Of a stretch of 64,000 nt of DNA, positions 12,282-25,300 are shown in pieces. This DNA is from Effrenium voratum (lineage: Eukaryota > Sar > Dinophyceae > Suessiales > Symbiodiniaceae), in contig CAUJNA010000513.1 of assembly GCA_963377175.1 (NCBI GenBank), forward strand, positions 1,243,338 to 1,307,337, in the 5' to 3' direction. The notes beneath the pieces were generated by a model that was not told the origin of the DNA, made no database searches, and saw only the letters and a program-made list of their open reading frames with translations. How positions within the stretch are numbered: position 1 is the first letter of the stretch; the number at the start of each line of letters is the position of its first letter. A program made the translations under genes and the position numbers.

Positions 12282-12645
12282 GAGCTGCCAAAGTGTACCT
12301 CGTTTTCTACACTTTTGCTGAAAGTTGCATTTTTTGAGCCGGAGCTGCCAAAGCAATCAATCTTTGACACACTTGTACTCTTGAGTTGCGAGGTGCCAAT
12401 GCAAAGTGTGCTTCCTTTACCCCACTAGTCCTGCAAAGTTGTGACTCGAGCCGGATTTGCCAAATTGCACTTCCTTGCTGCGCTTGCGCGGACAAGTTGC
12501 GACTTGCAGCCAGAGCTGCCAGACTGCGCTTCCCTTACTACATGTGTACTGAACAGTTGCGACTTTTGAGCCAGAGCTGCCAAACTGCGCTTCCTTTATC
12601 ACACCTGTGCAGCAAAGTTGCAACCTTCGAGCTGGAACCGCAAGT
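12282..12645. repeat. ~60-bp tandem repeat, about six units
   Basis: The phrase GAGCTGCCAAA.TGCGCTTCC, followed by a CAAAGTTGCGACTTTTGAGC-type segment, recurs at about 12282, 12342, 12390 (shortened), 12454, 12513, 12574 and 12630. Spacing is close to 60 bp. Units are diverged, so the array is old. Confidence 0.85.
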
Positions 12646-12751
12646 GCTTTGAGGTGCATAGGGCTAGTAAAGGTCACGGTGATGGAGGCAAAATATATTG
12701 TTTGGCGAAGATTTTCGGAGACAATAATATTGATCAGCCGCCACATGCATA

Positions 12752-13153
12752 TAATACATATATATATATATATGCATGTACACATGTGTGTATATATATA
12801 TATGTATCTATATACATACATAAACCGTCATTTGTTTCCGTTTTCTCTTTCTATTTGTCCTGATGCATGCATATTCACATATACGATAATATCTTCTGGC
12901 CGCCTCCTTCGTTGTTCTGCCAATTTTTGCCACGCAGGTTTGTTCTCGTAGCAAATATTGTTTTTGGTGGCCTTGTGTTCAAGGGTGCAGGGTGGAATGG
13001 AGGACGGTTTCCGTTGGCCGCAGAGGCCTGCGGGCCATCCATCCATCTATCCATCCGTCCAGCGAACCAACCAACCCAACTAACCAAGCAAGCAAGCAAC
13101 CAACCAACCACATGTTTTTTTCTCCCTTTTTATTTGTATGTGTATACACACGC

Positions 13154-13184
<31 letters not shown>

Positions 13185-13186
13185 CA
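12752..13186. repeat. Cluster of microsatellites (AT, CATC, AACC, AT)
   Basis: TA-rich tracts lie at about 12756-12825 and 13150-13185. Between them, at 13036-13112, are CATC and AACC/AAGC tetranucleotide runs. Confidence 0.9.
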
Positions 13187-13246
13187 CATATGATTACATC
13201 TATGTGTACGATCCTTGTTGCGTTGCGATCCATAGAGCTTCCGCAG

Positions 13247-13291
13247 GTTCTTCAACCGCACCGAGTCCATTGCGGCCAAGCCCGGCTCGCA
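13247..13291 (+). CDS. Isolated candidate exon
   Basis: A 45-bp stretch between an acceptor (CCGCAG) and a GT donor (TCGCAG|GTGG) reads FFNRTESIAAKPGSQ when the first base completes an upstream codon. Borders and composition match the confirmed exons of this window. No family is recognised and I found no partner exon. Confidence 0.35.
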
Positions 13292-16004
13292 GGTGGCGCC
13301 ACGTCTTTGGCCCGGGATTTTGGGCGCATCTTTTCCCTTTTGGATTGTTTTCAAGGAAGGGAACAGGCCATCACCATGTTTTTGGGTGATTTTAAGACTC
13401 ACCACTACTCTAGATGAGTTTCTGGCAACCCAAGGGTAATTGGATACTCAAACACTCGCCCCAAATACCAGTTGATTTAGAGGCTTGCAGAGCAGGTGGT
13501 TTTTAGATGTATCCTTTTAAGGGGCCATGGTTATACCTGTGTAGGTTGACATGCGAGACCCAGTTTCTCGAAAAGTCTCAGTTTGGGGGGCCCTCTTTTT
13601 AGATACAATGTTAATTTTAGGGAAGCAAGCAAGGGGTTCTACTTGGGACGGAAGTTCCTATCAGCCGTTCCAACCAAGCGGGGGTTCTACACGCTGATTG
13701 AACAAAGTAACATGGAACCCAAGAAGGGAGTCCTGAGTAGCTTGTTTTACGATGGCTTTTTGCGTTCCATGCTAAGCTGCAAGAAAGTTGGTGTCAGCAT
13801 TGTGGCCATTTTCAATCAGAAGGCCTTCTGGACTCGTGGTTGACAGCCAGGAGACCGGCTTCCTGACAAAGCCTGCTCTACACATACCGGAAGGCGTGAG
13901 CATCGCTATTTGGGGGTGTGTTTTCTTGAGGGTACCCTTCTGAGGGTTGGTTTCAAGGGGAGCCAACACGAAAAGTCACCGTTTCAGGGGTCCCCTCATT
14001 TCGAGACATACCCATTGTCATGTTTCTGAGTAAGTGGAGACGAGTAAGGAAGTCCCAAGCGTAAGTAGGTGCAGAGATCCGTTTGGATGCTCGGTTTGAA
14101 AGTGATCTGATGGTGACTCTGGTTGCGTGCCCCTCACTGTTTGCCCAGATACTATGACTGCAACGGCGAGACTACGATTGGATGAAGCATCCCGCCTGTT
14201 CCCTGAGGCACAGACTCATGGCAGTGACACTTGCACCGGAATGTGGCAAATGTGACAAGGAGACAAAGAGGGATCAGCGAACCATGATCCTCTCGCTTGA
14301 TTGATTCCGCATTTACTCGTTCGTTTCATTGATTGCACCTGCTCAGGGACTGAGGATGATTCATTGGAACCCATAGCATGTGCGGTTGGACGCACTTCCA
14401 GTTGGGCAAAGCAGGGCTGGTCATGGACCTTTAAGGTAAGGGATCCTGAGGGAGTGATGGGAGTTGTGACCCTGGCACATATATAGGTTCGGTCAACATC
14501 ACCAGTCTATGGATCGTTTGGGGTTCTGGACATGGGAGACTCAGTGAATGTCAACCACAAAGGAGGGGACACGCCCGAATATTCCCATGTCCTCCTGGGG
14601 AATCATCTTGAAAACACACACACACACACACTTACACACACAAAAAAAGAGGAAGAACACACATGTTGGTTCGCAGTTGTTCCCCTTAGAGCCATTTGAA
14701 AAGGATGCCACAGAAAAAAGGAACCACTCCCATCAGTTTGCCTTGTGGTTCTTGAGTGCACCGCAGGCACACCGTGCTCATGACAGACGGACGCAACAGG
14801 ACCGTCCCAAACGGAAGGAACACAAGCGGTCCGTGTTCAAAAAACGAGTTCCCGGGTTTTTTGGGGTGCATTTTCCGAGAGTTGCTTTTTGGGTTTCGTG
14901 TTTAGGAACCCACCTGGGTGTCTTGTTGGGCCCATCTTTCTAATGGATCAGCTTGGGAGTATTTGCTCGGTGCCAGGAACCAGCTGCACAGAGTTTCAGT
15001 GGCAGGTGGAGCAGGCCTTGGATCGGCTGGGCGTTGGTTTGCTTGAACCCGAGATGTCTTCTGCTTCGAAACCTAGAGGTGCAATCACGAAAGGTAGCCT
15101 TGGCGAGCCTAGGAGTCTTGCGTTGGCCAGCTTAGGAGTGCGCGGCGAGCCCCATGAAAAACAAAGCGATACTGTGACAGCCTCCTATTTTCATGAGGGA
15201 ACCCCCTCGAACGTGGTTGATGTCATTCAAATGATGTCCACCCGAGGGTCCCTAATGAACATTTTGAGTGAATTGGAAACTTCGAGCTTGGCTCCCATTG
15301 GCCACCTATGTGGCGATGTCGACGTGGGCGCTTGCTACTTTCGTGTGTCCTTTCTCAAGTTAGCTTTTTCCGAACCGGTGATTTGGGGGTAGACGGGGAA
15401 GCCATCTAATGGATCAAAGGCTCCCGATTGCTTCGCCTGGATCAGTGGAGCCTTGCTTTTGGCTCCCTGAGGGGCTTCTCCCCGTCGAGACACGGCCTGG
15501 GAGCGCGAAACCGCAGCCCTCCTAAAGAAGGCGCGGATGCTTTTCTGCATATCTTTGAAAGCAACGGACAGCTGCCGGGTGCTTTCCCTCATGGGGAGAG
15601 GGAGTTTGGAACAGCTTCCTGCTTTTCGTTTCCTCACTTACAGCCGCACACTTGTCCGCAGAGCAGATGCTGGTTCTGCAGGCCCTGTTGCCAACTTTGC
15701 GGCTCCCCAGATCGAGCCGCAGGCTGCCTTAACAGGGCTGTGCAAGCAAGATCCAGATGGGATATTTCTTGCCAGGCAAGCCCTGGTTGGCCTTTCACCT
15801 CGCCCAACATTCCAGGAGCTTGGCAGTGGCAGTCACCTGCCTGGGGTATACGTGCGCTTCAGCTTTCCTGTGCAGGACACAATCCATTTGACATGTCGAC
15901 GCAGGTGCCACGGGTTTGTTTGCTCCCAGCCACCCGACACAAAGATTGTGTGCTCGCCAGTTCGCGTACCATTTCGCCCACCTGACTGCATTTTTGTACG
16001 TGGC

Positions 16005-16120
16005 TATTAATTTTCATGGGGAACCAATTGCAACGTGGCTGGTGGACATGAATCCCCACCTAAATGATGTCCCAACGCCCATTTGTGGGTTCCGAGAGGC
16101 CATGAAGATGAATGGCCAGG
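16005..16120. mobile_element. Foldback element, family A
   Basis: Outer arms GTGGCTATTAATTTTCATGG and the complement of CCATGAAGATGAATGGCCAG pair. The inner hairpin head GTGGCTGGTGGACATGAATC pairs with the ATGATGTCC segment. It is the copy closest to the apparent consensus. Confidence 0.7.
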
Positions 16121-17975
16121 CACCTCGCATTGCTGTCTTGCCACTGCTTGCATTGCACTTAGAAGTGCGTCAAATCAGATGAGCTACGGTCAAAATTGCC
16201 CGTAGCCTATGGTCCATTTGTGGTTCTGGACATGGGCGGCTCACAAGGTTTCCCCACAAATTCCTGGGGACAGAGCCTTAATTTGTTCATGTCTTCTTCA
16301 GGGAGCAAGTGATTTTGACTGTGGCTCCTCTTGTGATGAAATCCGGGCCATTTGCCATTGGCTCAAATGCCGGCGCAACGCCTTCAGTTCTGTGCCTCAG
16401 CTACGATAGTTTGAAGGTGAGTTGGCCATGAGGATTTCTGAAGCTGTCGAACGAACGAAATCCAAACCCGGAAGCTTTTGATGGGCTACGCCCTGGAGAA
16501 TCAATCCGTCTCACTTTTGGGGCAATGTGGGTTTGCTCAGATCGGTGGAATGCTTGAGGCAAGCCAGGCCTCGGGCCATCCTCCAGCCATGCGACTTGGC
16601 CATGGCAAGGACTCCGCCGGTTCGACACACCTTTGGAGGGCAGTTGGGGATGGCGATGGATAAGGAATTTCGGCCACGATAGGAGCAGGAGTTTTGAGCA
16701 TGGCACGATTAGAGAGGCTGCTTGCTTGAAGGATGGGATTCCATATAATTCTGCTGCTGCCTTAGTGGGTGCAACTTGGAACTCTTGCACCGCGGGGCTT
16801 ACATGAAGTCTGCCATTCGGGATGAGTTTCGATGTGCGAGCGCTGCCCTAGGCTTGGAATGGTAGCCGCGGCTGTAAAACCGTCTGCTCTTGAGCCGGTG
16901 ACCTAGCCGTTTGCCGCGTCCCATTTTACACTCGACAAGTCACCAAGAAGGGTGTGTTCTTTTGGAGGGTGTCATTCCTTGGATGGTTCAAGGGGAAACC
17001 AACATAAAGCCGCCTGCTTTTTGGTTTCCACTAGACAAACCCGCGACCGAGGCTGTCAGTCAAGACGGACCATGGCGCCTCTGCCTCGCGAAGCACCAGT
17101 GAGCAGGCGCCAACCACACTTCGGCTTTTGAAAACAAATCAAAACATTTGGGTGTACCTCTCCTGGCCCTTTTTTTTTTCCCGCTTTAAATTCATACGAG
17201 GAGTTTCCTAGGTCGAGACTCGTGGTCTGGATTGCCGAAATCGATCGCGCTCGCGCATTTCTCATTGATTCCAGGAAGAGGGTTTGTTGCCGCCTTTCTC
17301 AGGGGGAAAAGTGTGCGAGTGCGATTCTTGCGCTGTGATTTCACGCTCTTGCCAAAGCAGGTGGCACACCAATACTACATGGCGACGGGCAGGTCCAAAC
17401 CTCATCAGAAGAGGCGCTTTTTTGGATGTACGCTGTGCCGAGGTTCCCTCAGTGGTCGCTGATGAGAAAAGATGTGAAGGAACCCATCTCCAGAGTGCGC
17501 GCAACAAGCACTCGTGCACAACTGATGTGATTTGCCAGGATGACCACACCATGCACGTGGTGTACTCCGTGGATAGTGGAGCTATGGCAAATGTGCTGAC
17601 CAGCATGGTGTCGCTGAGTGCTGGCCTTTGGATCGATTTTTGTCGCGATGCGCATATTTTGTTCCGAAGGTCGACATCTCAAGCAGCCAAGCCGGTGCAC
17701 CATCCACTTGATTGTGCGCCCGTCCACGGCTGAGATTGTCCAAGAGTCATACTAGGGTCCGGTTGCACGCTCCTTGAATGCGCTCTTTGGGAGGTCTGAT
17801 GCTGATGTTGTTGAGAAGGACGGAGAGGGGCGGATGAGCAACGGTAAACACATCAAGCATCAGCCACTGTGTCAAACGGGGATGACATGCAGAGCACTCA
17901 CCAACTTACCGCTAGAACGTCGGGAGCAGGGAGTGGGGACTCACGGAAAACCATGTTATCTTGCACGTGTGAGAA

Positions 17976-18076
17976 GTGGGTATGTGTCAAAATTGAACCA
18001 CCTATGCGACCGCAGGCTTTAGTCCTTGGTTCCATTGACCAGGATTCAATTTTGGGTACCGATTTTTGACCCACAG
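17976..18076. mobile_element. Foldback element, family B
   Basis: Ends GTGGGTATGTGTCAAAA and TTTTTGACCCACAGC are inverted relative to each other. The interior has TTGGTTCCATTGACCAGG, shared in either orientation with the copies at 21942, 39690, 52692 and 60997. Confidence 0.7.
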
Positions 18077-18249
18077 CTAGTCGCACTGAGTGGTAGAGTG
18101 CCGCAGTCAGGAGATGGTTTCATGCTTCTTCAATTCCTGGGGAAGCGAGGCAGGGATTTGGACCACGTGAGCGCACAAAACTGATTCCCAGCGGCCATGT
18201 TAGTTGGTGGTGCTGTTCCTTCCTGGTTTGGCAAGGCATACAGTAAGGC

Positions 18250-18355
18250 CGCTACGTCTCTTATTTCAATGATGAAGACCCTCCCAAGTGGTTGGCGGAC
18301 ATGAATCCCCACCTAAATGCTGTCCGCCAAAGGTCTGCAGCTAAAGTTCACCACC
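18250..18355. mobile_element. Foldback element, family A
   Basis: Inner head GTGGTTGGCGGACATGAATC pairs with CTGTCCGCCAA. The compensating G/C change (GGCGGAC with GTCCGCC, where other copies have GGTGGAC with GTCCACC) shows that the hairpin arms co-vary between copies. Confidence 0.75.
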
Positions 18356-21261
18356 TTATAAACCTTTGTGGCCATAAGCTAGTGGGTTTCGGGTTCCCGC
18401 TGCTCATGCTTTCCAGGTTGCGCCACCGAGAGTGCAACTGCACAACCTCCACAAGATGCCACAAGTCATGCTTGAGCCGCTTGGATGCGAGAGTTTTCTG
18501 GCGGAGTGTGGCTGTGAATTGAAGTTGACGGACATACATCCCCGGCGAAATGCTGTCCACCATATTCTTCCCCCCCCAAAAACAAAACAAAAACATATCC
18601 ACGCCCTTGAAGTTTTGTGTGCAAGGTATGCCAGCAGAATCAGACGAGAAAGCCAAAGCCTAGAGGATGCTCTCAGGACATCCCGCGCTTTCATGTGGCT
18701 GGCGTCTTTTAGGGGGCCCCAAAATGGCTTCAGTGTTCCTTTTGGTTTTCCTTTAAAAGCACAAGAGGGTGCAGAATCGCAAAACGACACACCCATGTGG
18801 CACAGTTATGAGCCGTAGGGGAGGCGCGTTGGAGGAAGGCGGAGCTGCAAATAAGTCGCATCTACCTGCACAAGTGCTCTGCGCGTCGTATTTGGACCCG
18901 TCATATGGGCCAGCGCGTTTTGTGCAATCAAAAGACCCTTGTACTCTTTCGCGGGGCTGGTTATGGACTTCGGAGTTCAGAGAACCGTGATCACGAAAGC
19001 TAGCTTGCTCGCTGAGCTGGCGTTTTTTTCTTGCTTTGGCAAGGAATTTGGCCGGTGAATCCCACAACTCTGCATATCATTTTTGCTGACTGCGGTCCAA
19101 AACAATTGGGCTTCGAAAGATGACTTCTCCTTTGCAGGCACCTCGGAATTTCGCTTTTCCCGCCGCACGTCTCCCAACTCTTCGCTCCGCTCTTCTCTTC
19201 GCTCTTGTCTCTATCATTGTCTCCGCTCATCCCGATTCTTCTTGATGGAACCATGGCCACGGCCTACATTTTGGGGGAGTTTTGAGCATGTAAAGATTCA
19301 CGCATTCGTTCGGGGACACCAAGGAGAATCCGCATGGCACTCAGGTACTTGCCTGATGCAGCTTCCAGGGCCTTGTGGCTGGACAGTCAAACGCTGGCCG
19401 CGAGCTCGAGCTCGCTTGCAGTCCCGAGATCACTGACCATACGGCCGGTCAACACCCATTTTAGAACCTATTTTAGTGGTTGGATTGGGATGTTCACTGG
19501 GGGTACAGGGTTTTGACCCGTAGCCATATAGGAAACGCTTGGTTGCTCATCAACCCCCGTGTCATTGCTGGACACGATGAATATTGGCTGCGGCTCATAG
19601 CACCAACAGACCACATTTTGGGCAGTCTGCTGTTAGTTTGGGGTTGACGAGACGGCGGGACGTACCCAAATGTCCCTTCAAAACCAGCCCTATTTTCCCA
19701 AGCTTGCCCGCAGCTTGCACATCGGTGCCGCCTTTGCGGGAGAAAAGGGCCCCTACCATCTCTGGCCCTGGGGAAACCTTCGTTAACTTTGTCCGTTAGG
19801 TGCTGGCAGACGTCAGCCCCTTGTTCGAGATGAAGATGCGAAATGCCGTGGCGGCTGTGGTGGATCCCACAGGCGCGAGTTCTCGATGTCCCTTCTCAAA
19901 ATGCTTTGACCTCAAAATAGGATATGGAACCCCAGAAGAGGTGGTTCCCCTTTGGTTCTTGTTGAAGCCATCCAGAAAGGGTACCCTCAGCAGAACGTCG
20001 CACCCAAATGGTCGATCCCCATTAGTCGAAAGGGAACAGGCAGCCAAAAGCCATTTTAGGAATTGGACCGTTCCTTTGAGTGACAGCCAGATGCTTGAGG
20101 CTTTGAGGATGAGATTACCTTCTTGAAGGAAGCGACGGCCACATTCTCTGAGGCCTGCTCTTAGGAGGGCATTGTATGTGTATGCATATATATATATATA
20201 TCTATATTCATGTACATATGGACAAATCTATTTCTGTATATTCACCTTTCGGTGCGGTCTACATTTGCGGTCGTCTATTGACCATTTGAGGGAGATGGGG
20301 GAGCTCCCTAGATTTGGCCGCAAAAAGCGGGGGCGAGCCTAGATTTCCCATCCGAGTTTGGCCACGAGCTCATATTCGCCGTGCATCGACTCACCAAGTG
20401 CGCAAGGCACAAAGTTTCCTGCCACCACACGGCGCTCAACACTTCAAGACCGCGGTGTCCTTCACTTGGCCGCGTCATGCGCTCCAAGACCCGGAATGAC
20501 GGGAAATCCGAGGCTGCTGGTTGACCTGCCGCAGTGGAGGCAGTGGACTTGGTTTAATTCCTGCATCTAATTCAGTATCTCTGGTACACCCTTGCACCGG
20601 TAGAGGGCTTCCCATCCCAGGTCTAACTTGCATCCCGAGCTGAGGCATAGAAAGCTGGAAACTGAACTGGAGGCTGGCTGGCATCGGTGCACTGCATTCA
20701 GCTGACAAAATCTCCTGAAAGGCGCTGGCGGGGATCGTGCAGGACCACAAGACTCTGGCTGGGATCCTACTTTGGTGCTTTGCCAGCTTGGGGTTTTCGG
20801 GTAAACCGGGGGCGGCCGTTTCTGTTTTGAACGGATCCAAGAAGTGGTCGAGCTTGTGACCTCTATGAGAATGGTGAGCACCTCTTTTGAGAAACCACAA
20901 GCATAGGTGAACCTTTGTTTCCTTTGGGTCCGCATAAACCCGCAGCTGTGGGGTTTGTTTGGCGCCTCGAGGATCGCCTGCTGCTGAACCTGGGCTTGCA
21001 CGCCAAGTTCGATGCGCTGAACAGCACCTGGCCCTTTGCCTGCAATTTAACGGGGATGACGACTGCTGGTTCGATCGGCAGATAATGAGCATTGGAATGC
21101 CCCCCAAGAAAAAACAAACATGTCTTATGGTGTCCTTTAGGGGAATCCAATTCTCGTTCATTTCCAAAAACCGGTTGGTTTCCCGATAAGAAAACCAAGC
21201 CCAAAAAGGGTACATTTGCAAAAAGACACGCCTATGTGGCTATGACTTGGAGTTGGAACCA

Positions 21262-21312
21262 CCTAAGTGGTTGGTGGACATGAATCGGAACCCACCGAAT
21301 TTTGATGTCGGT
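21262..21312. mobile_element. Foldback element, family A (partial)
   Basis: Carries GTGGTTGGTGGACATGAATC, then a diverged return arm TTTTGATGTCGG. Confidence 0.55.
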
Positions 21313-21941
21313 CCCTGAAAGGAAGTCATACTAGGGGTTTTGGACACTCCACACTGGTGGCTTTGCTTTTGGTTTCCCCTAAAATCAACCTGAACAGGCT
21401 GCCAACTCCAACCAAACAAGCACAACTTGCCAGCATTTTGGTCTGTCTATCTATCAGGGGAATCCTCTAAACCGTTTGGGTTTCTCGGACACCCACACCG
21501 AAAATCGGAGACCCCCGACTTGGCACTCGGCTTCAGGAACGTGGATGCGCGAAGTGGAGAGCTTGATGAAGCTGCGAAGCCGGCGGCCCAATACGGACTC
21601 GATTTGCAGCCCGCCATGATGTCCGCCAAGGTGCGGTAAAAGTCATGCACCAAAAGTGATCTTGGGGTCCTTTCAGGGGCCTCAATTTTGAAAGGAAGGA
21701 CCAACTTGGCATGGTCCAAGATGATTGAGGACCCTTCCATTTTCCGACCCCCGTGGCGGATGTGGAACAAAGGGTCATAGTTTCAACTGCCCCCAAGCCA
21801 CGCGTCAAAGCCGCTGTAGAAAGGACGCATACTCGATTTCCCTTCGGGGTGGTTTGGGAGTGGTGGAAACCTTCGGCGCGTGACCTGTGCCGCCCAATGC
21901 ATGGTGATGACTACCCAATCGCGAGAGACTTTTTTGACATT

Positions 21942-22038
21942 GCTGTGGGTCAAAAATATGTACTCAAAGTGGAACCGGGGTTAATGGAAACAGGGACTAA
22001 AACCTGCGGTCCCTGGTGGTTGAATTTTGACCCATGCG
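21942..22038. mobile_element. Foldback element, family B
   Basis: Ends GCTGTGGGTCAAAAA and TTTTGACCCATGCGC are inverted repeats. The interior has GGAACCGGGGTTAATGGAAA and CTAAAACCTGCGG, as in the other copies. Confidence 0.7.
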
Positions 22039-24024
22039 CACATTGGCTCGCAGTAACTCCAAACTCGTCATGTGCTTAGGATTCTGCACCTCTCTGACAG
22101 GGCGGGGCTTTCCGCCGAGATGCTCGGTCCGCCTCCTGGTGCCATCTTCGAGTTTGGAGGTACCCACTTTCCATCAAGGATGCAAGTGGACAAGGGGTTT
22201 GGAAGATGAAGCCCGCCATCTGAAAACGGCCCCTCCATTTCCATGTTGGACAAAGGGTGGCTGTCACGAAAAAGAAGGCGTGGCAAGCGCTTGACATTTC
22301 AGGTCAGCTGAGACCGTATGACATCAGCAGCCAATGTCGCCACTTGGCCACACCCTGGTTTGGACGCCATGGTCTAAGCCTCCTTCGGGTTTCCCTTCAA
22401 AGTGAACCCAAGGTTGCCCGTTCCAACAAAACTATGCTCACCCTGAAGGACTCCCTTAGAGATGTTGCCAGCCGAGGAAACGCTCGCGTGGCCGCTTAGC
22501 GGAAGTTCAGGGCGCAAGTCGCAAGTGTTGTGTGCAAGTGTGCACCTTCTGCAGATCATATGAGCGTGTCTTCTTTTGAGGGTACCTCTTTTGGTTGCTT
22601 TAAATCGAAGCCAAAAGGATCACAACCATTTTGGTGTGTCCCCTACAAAAAGACACACCCAACTGCTTCCCAATGCAGGAGGTCTCCCACTCCGGCCGAG
22701 CCTCTGTCCTCTGACGCTTGCGGCATGCGTCGACTCAAAGATGGCCTGAGAGCCTGCCGCGGGTTAAAAGCAAAGGAGAGTGCTCGATGGACACCGCTGA
22801 GCTTCCTTTGATCAAACCAAGCCAGTTTTGATGAGAAAGGCACAAGGGCTGTTCCCGCACAGGCAATTCTTTGCGCAGTTCCCAGCGGAAGTCTGGGACC
22901 CTCCGGCGCCGTGCGGGCAAATGTGGCTCAGGCGCGAGTGAGTTCTGCTGCTCATGCGACGGAATCCTTGTGCTGGAAAGCGAAAACATCAACAACCTGG
23001 GGAGTGCGAGTGAGCCGTAATCAGCCACCGCAACAGGTGCGGCAAGAAGCTGTTGGTTCTTTTGCATGGTTCTGGGAACGTTTTGGGTAGACCACGTTAC
23101 TATCAGGGTTTGATTTTGACTCAAATGGGTGTCGCTTTTTTGGGTGGAGCCCCCTTTGGTTGTTTTGGCGGGAAGCCAAAAGGACACCAACCAGGCCCGA
23201 GGTCCATTTCCTCGTTTTGCCAGGCAAGAGTATGGCTAAGCGTCTTCAATGCCAGGCAAAGCCGAGCACACGTGAAGTCTGGGACTCTGGTCCGCCGCAG
23301 CCCAAGAAGGGGTGTTGATGGATTCCCTCCCATGGAAGCTGATCGGATTCTGGAAGAAATCTTTTTTTTTGGTGAAGCCCCACTTCCATGCTTTTCCTTT
23401 TGGGGAACCTCTAAAGACCCTCTTCCACCTCTTCCATTGGAAAGACCGGAGCTGGCGCTGGCCTGTTGTGAGGTGCCAGCGAAACTTGACGCCTGGTTGG
23501 CTGCAGCTGCCGCAGGCCGATGCTGTCTCCAGTCGGGGTCGCGTTCAGCACATCCACCTATTTGGTGTTTGGGGTCACCAAGTCGGTTGAACATGAATTC
23601 CATCAGTTGATACTAGGTGCTCCAACATCAAACAGGTCTACAAGGTATGAGAACACTCGGTGTAAGGCTTGTGAGGTGCTGGAATCAAAACAGTACCCTG
23701 CTCCCTGTGAAACGGCCCGAATTTGCTGGTTTCCGTGTGCACCAGAAGCACTCCCAGAAGGCAGACCAGGCATAGAACGCCCCGGCAGAGCAAAGAACAG
23801 CCGCCGGCATATCTGCCGCCTTGTATGCTGGCTCAAGGTAGTGCTGCGAAACCGAACCTCATAAACATGTCTTCTTTGGCCAAGCTCGGAAGACAAACTG
23901 GTGCGAAGCGCTTGTTCTCAGTGAGTTCTTTTTAAACAGGCTGTAAGCTGTAATTGGTCCACCTTACTGTAAACCTATGAACACGAAGGAATAGATACTT
24001 GTAGGGCAAGGATGAGCAGAAGCC

Positions 24025-24120
24025 ATGTCATCGCCTGATCCAGAAGAGGGCAAAGGCTCGTCCAGTTTGCCGGACATTTTGCTGGGGTCGTTATTTTCAC
24101 TGTTTCCGGGGGTTGTCAAA
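24025..24120 (+). CDS. Candidate first coding exon of an unknown gene
   Basis: An ATG at 24025 opens 32 codons reading MSSPDPEEGKGSSSLPDI and then a Leu/Phe-rich stretch, ending exactly at a GT donor (AAA|GTCAG). The acidic/Ser-rich start followed by a helix is protein-like. It could be the start of the gene resolved at 28189-30604, because everything between is intron-like with scattered exons in the same orientation, but no continuous frame was established. Confidence 0.35.
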
Positions 24121-25163
24121 GTCAGAAAATGTGGGCTGTTTCCCTTGAACCCACCACTTAGGGGGTGACTTTGATCATGGTAAAATAATGAGGCCAGTTT
24201 CGGGGGCTTTGTACACAGAGCAAGCGGAGCCCAGGCGAGAAGGAGGATGTCCAGGCAAGGGTTTGCTTGAGACGGTGACACCAGAATGAGAATCCCAGTC
24301 TGACGAAGGAATCCACGTGGAAGGTGGTGTTTTACGGCTTCCTGGATGTTGTGGCACGTTCCTCAGGGAGCTTACGCATGGCGTACAGCTGGAGCACCGT
24401 GGGGCTCTTCTTGTGTTTGAGGGTACCTTTGAGAGTCTACAGGGAAAGGGACGACCCCTCAATTGGCTTGGCCTCTGAAGACAACCCCGCGTTCGGGCAC
24501 AAGTTGCTTGCACCGTCGACATAAGGCGGTGCTTGCTCGCGGCATGGCGACCATTGGGCCATGAGCCCAGCCTGAGCAGTGGGGATGACATGGTACACAA
24601 ACCCAAAGTGATGAAATTGGGGCTACCGAATTCCCGTTTGCATATGTGTCAAAATAGGGATACCCAAAACCGGCTTCGGCTTTCCTTTTGGTGTCACTGT
24701 AAAAACCCCGAACAGGGTACCAGATCCAAGAGCACTAGCACACACACAGACATGTCACTTGAGAGTTGTTCAAGGTATTTGGATGGTGTGTAAAGGGAAC
24801 CCCAAAGAAACTTTTTGAGGAAGTCCCACTTATTGGGGACACCTGAATATTGGCAGCTCAGCTCGGTCTGGAACCATGTGGAGAAGTCCATGTGGCAGGG
24901 CTCCAGCATGATTTCTTTCCCTACCCAACAGTTTCTGTGCATTTTGATTTTATTTGTTTTGCGGGGTTCCATGGTTTTAAGCATAACATTTTGGTTCCCA
25001 CTATTTAGTTCCTTTTGCACATGGTGAAAATTCGGGGGGTTCCATGTTACACCATGGTTTCAAGCATAACATGTTCTTTCCATAGTGCTATTTGGTGAGC
25101 TTCCTGGGGTGATGCTTGGTGTGGCAGCTGAGGTCCTTCTTCTTGAGTCTTCTGCGCTCCTGC

Positions 25164-25300
25164 TGTTATCCCGTGAAGGAGACTTGCGCATCGTGCCCTG
25201 AATGCACCGACTGGCTGACGCGACGCGCGTGTCGCATGTGTTTGGAAAGGTGCGCAGATCGAATGGAAAAGTGGTGGCCTGGCTGCAAGCTTGTGACTGT
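25164..25300 (+). CDS. Candidate Cys-rich exon
   Basis: Following an AAG acceptor, the frame reads ETCASCPECTDWLTRRACRM and CLERCADRMEKW. Six Cys fall in pairs spaced like a small zinc-binding module. A second Cys-rich stretch at about 26315-26440 (CCTLCKLRVWLKHRG ... HCSIHRCKG) lies in the same orientation. Neither matches a domain I can name, and the splice context is uncertain. Confidence 0.3.

Larger units (their letters stand above)
13292..24024. other. Gene-poor stretch with foldback elements and weak exon candidates
   Basis: Most of this segment is intron-like or intergenic DNA rich in short foldback elements, some listed separately. Weak exon candidates on the + strand, all unrecognised: 14944-15100 (reads EFQWQVEQALDRLG), about 15650-15905 (reads ALVGLSPRPTFQELGSG), 16309-16407 (reads CDEIRAICHWLKCRRN, then a stop), about 20985-21060 (reads GLHAKFDALNSTWPFACN) and 23473-23515 (reads VPAKLDAWLAAAAA, between GAG and a GC donor). 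None could be linked to another in frame. Confidence 0.4.

Noticed and set aside
19516..19536. CCGTAGCCAT, the first ten bases of the dinoflagellate spliced leader
   Set aside because: The match stops after ten bases (next ATAGG, not TTTGG), so chance in 64 kb is plausible; not taken as a spliced-leader relic.
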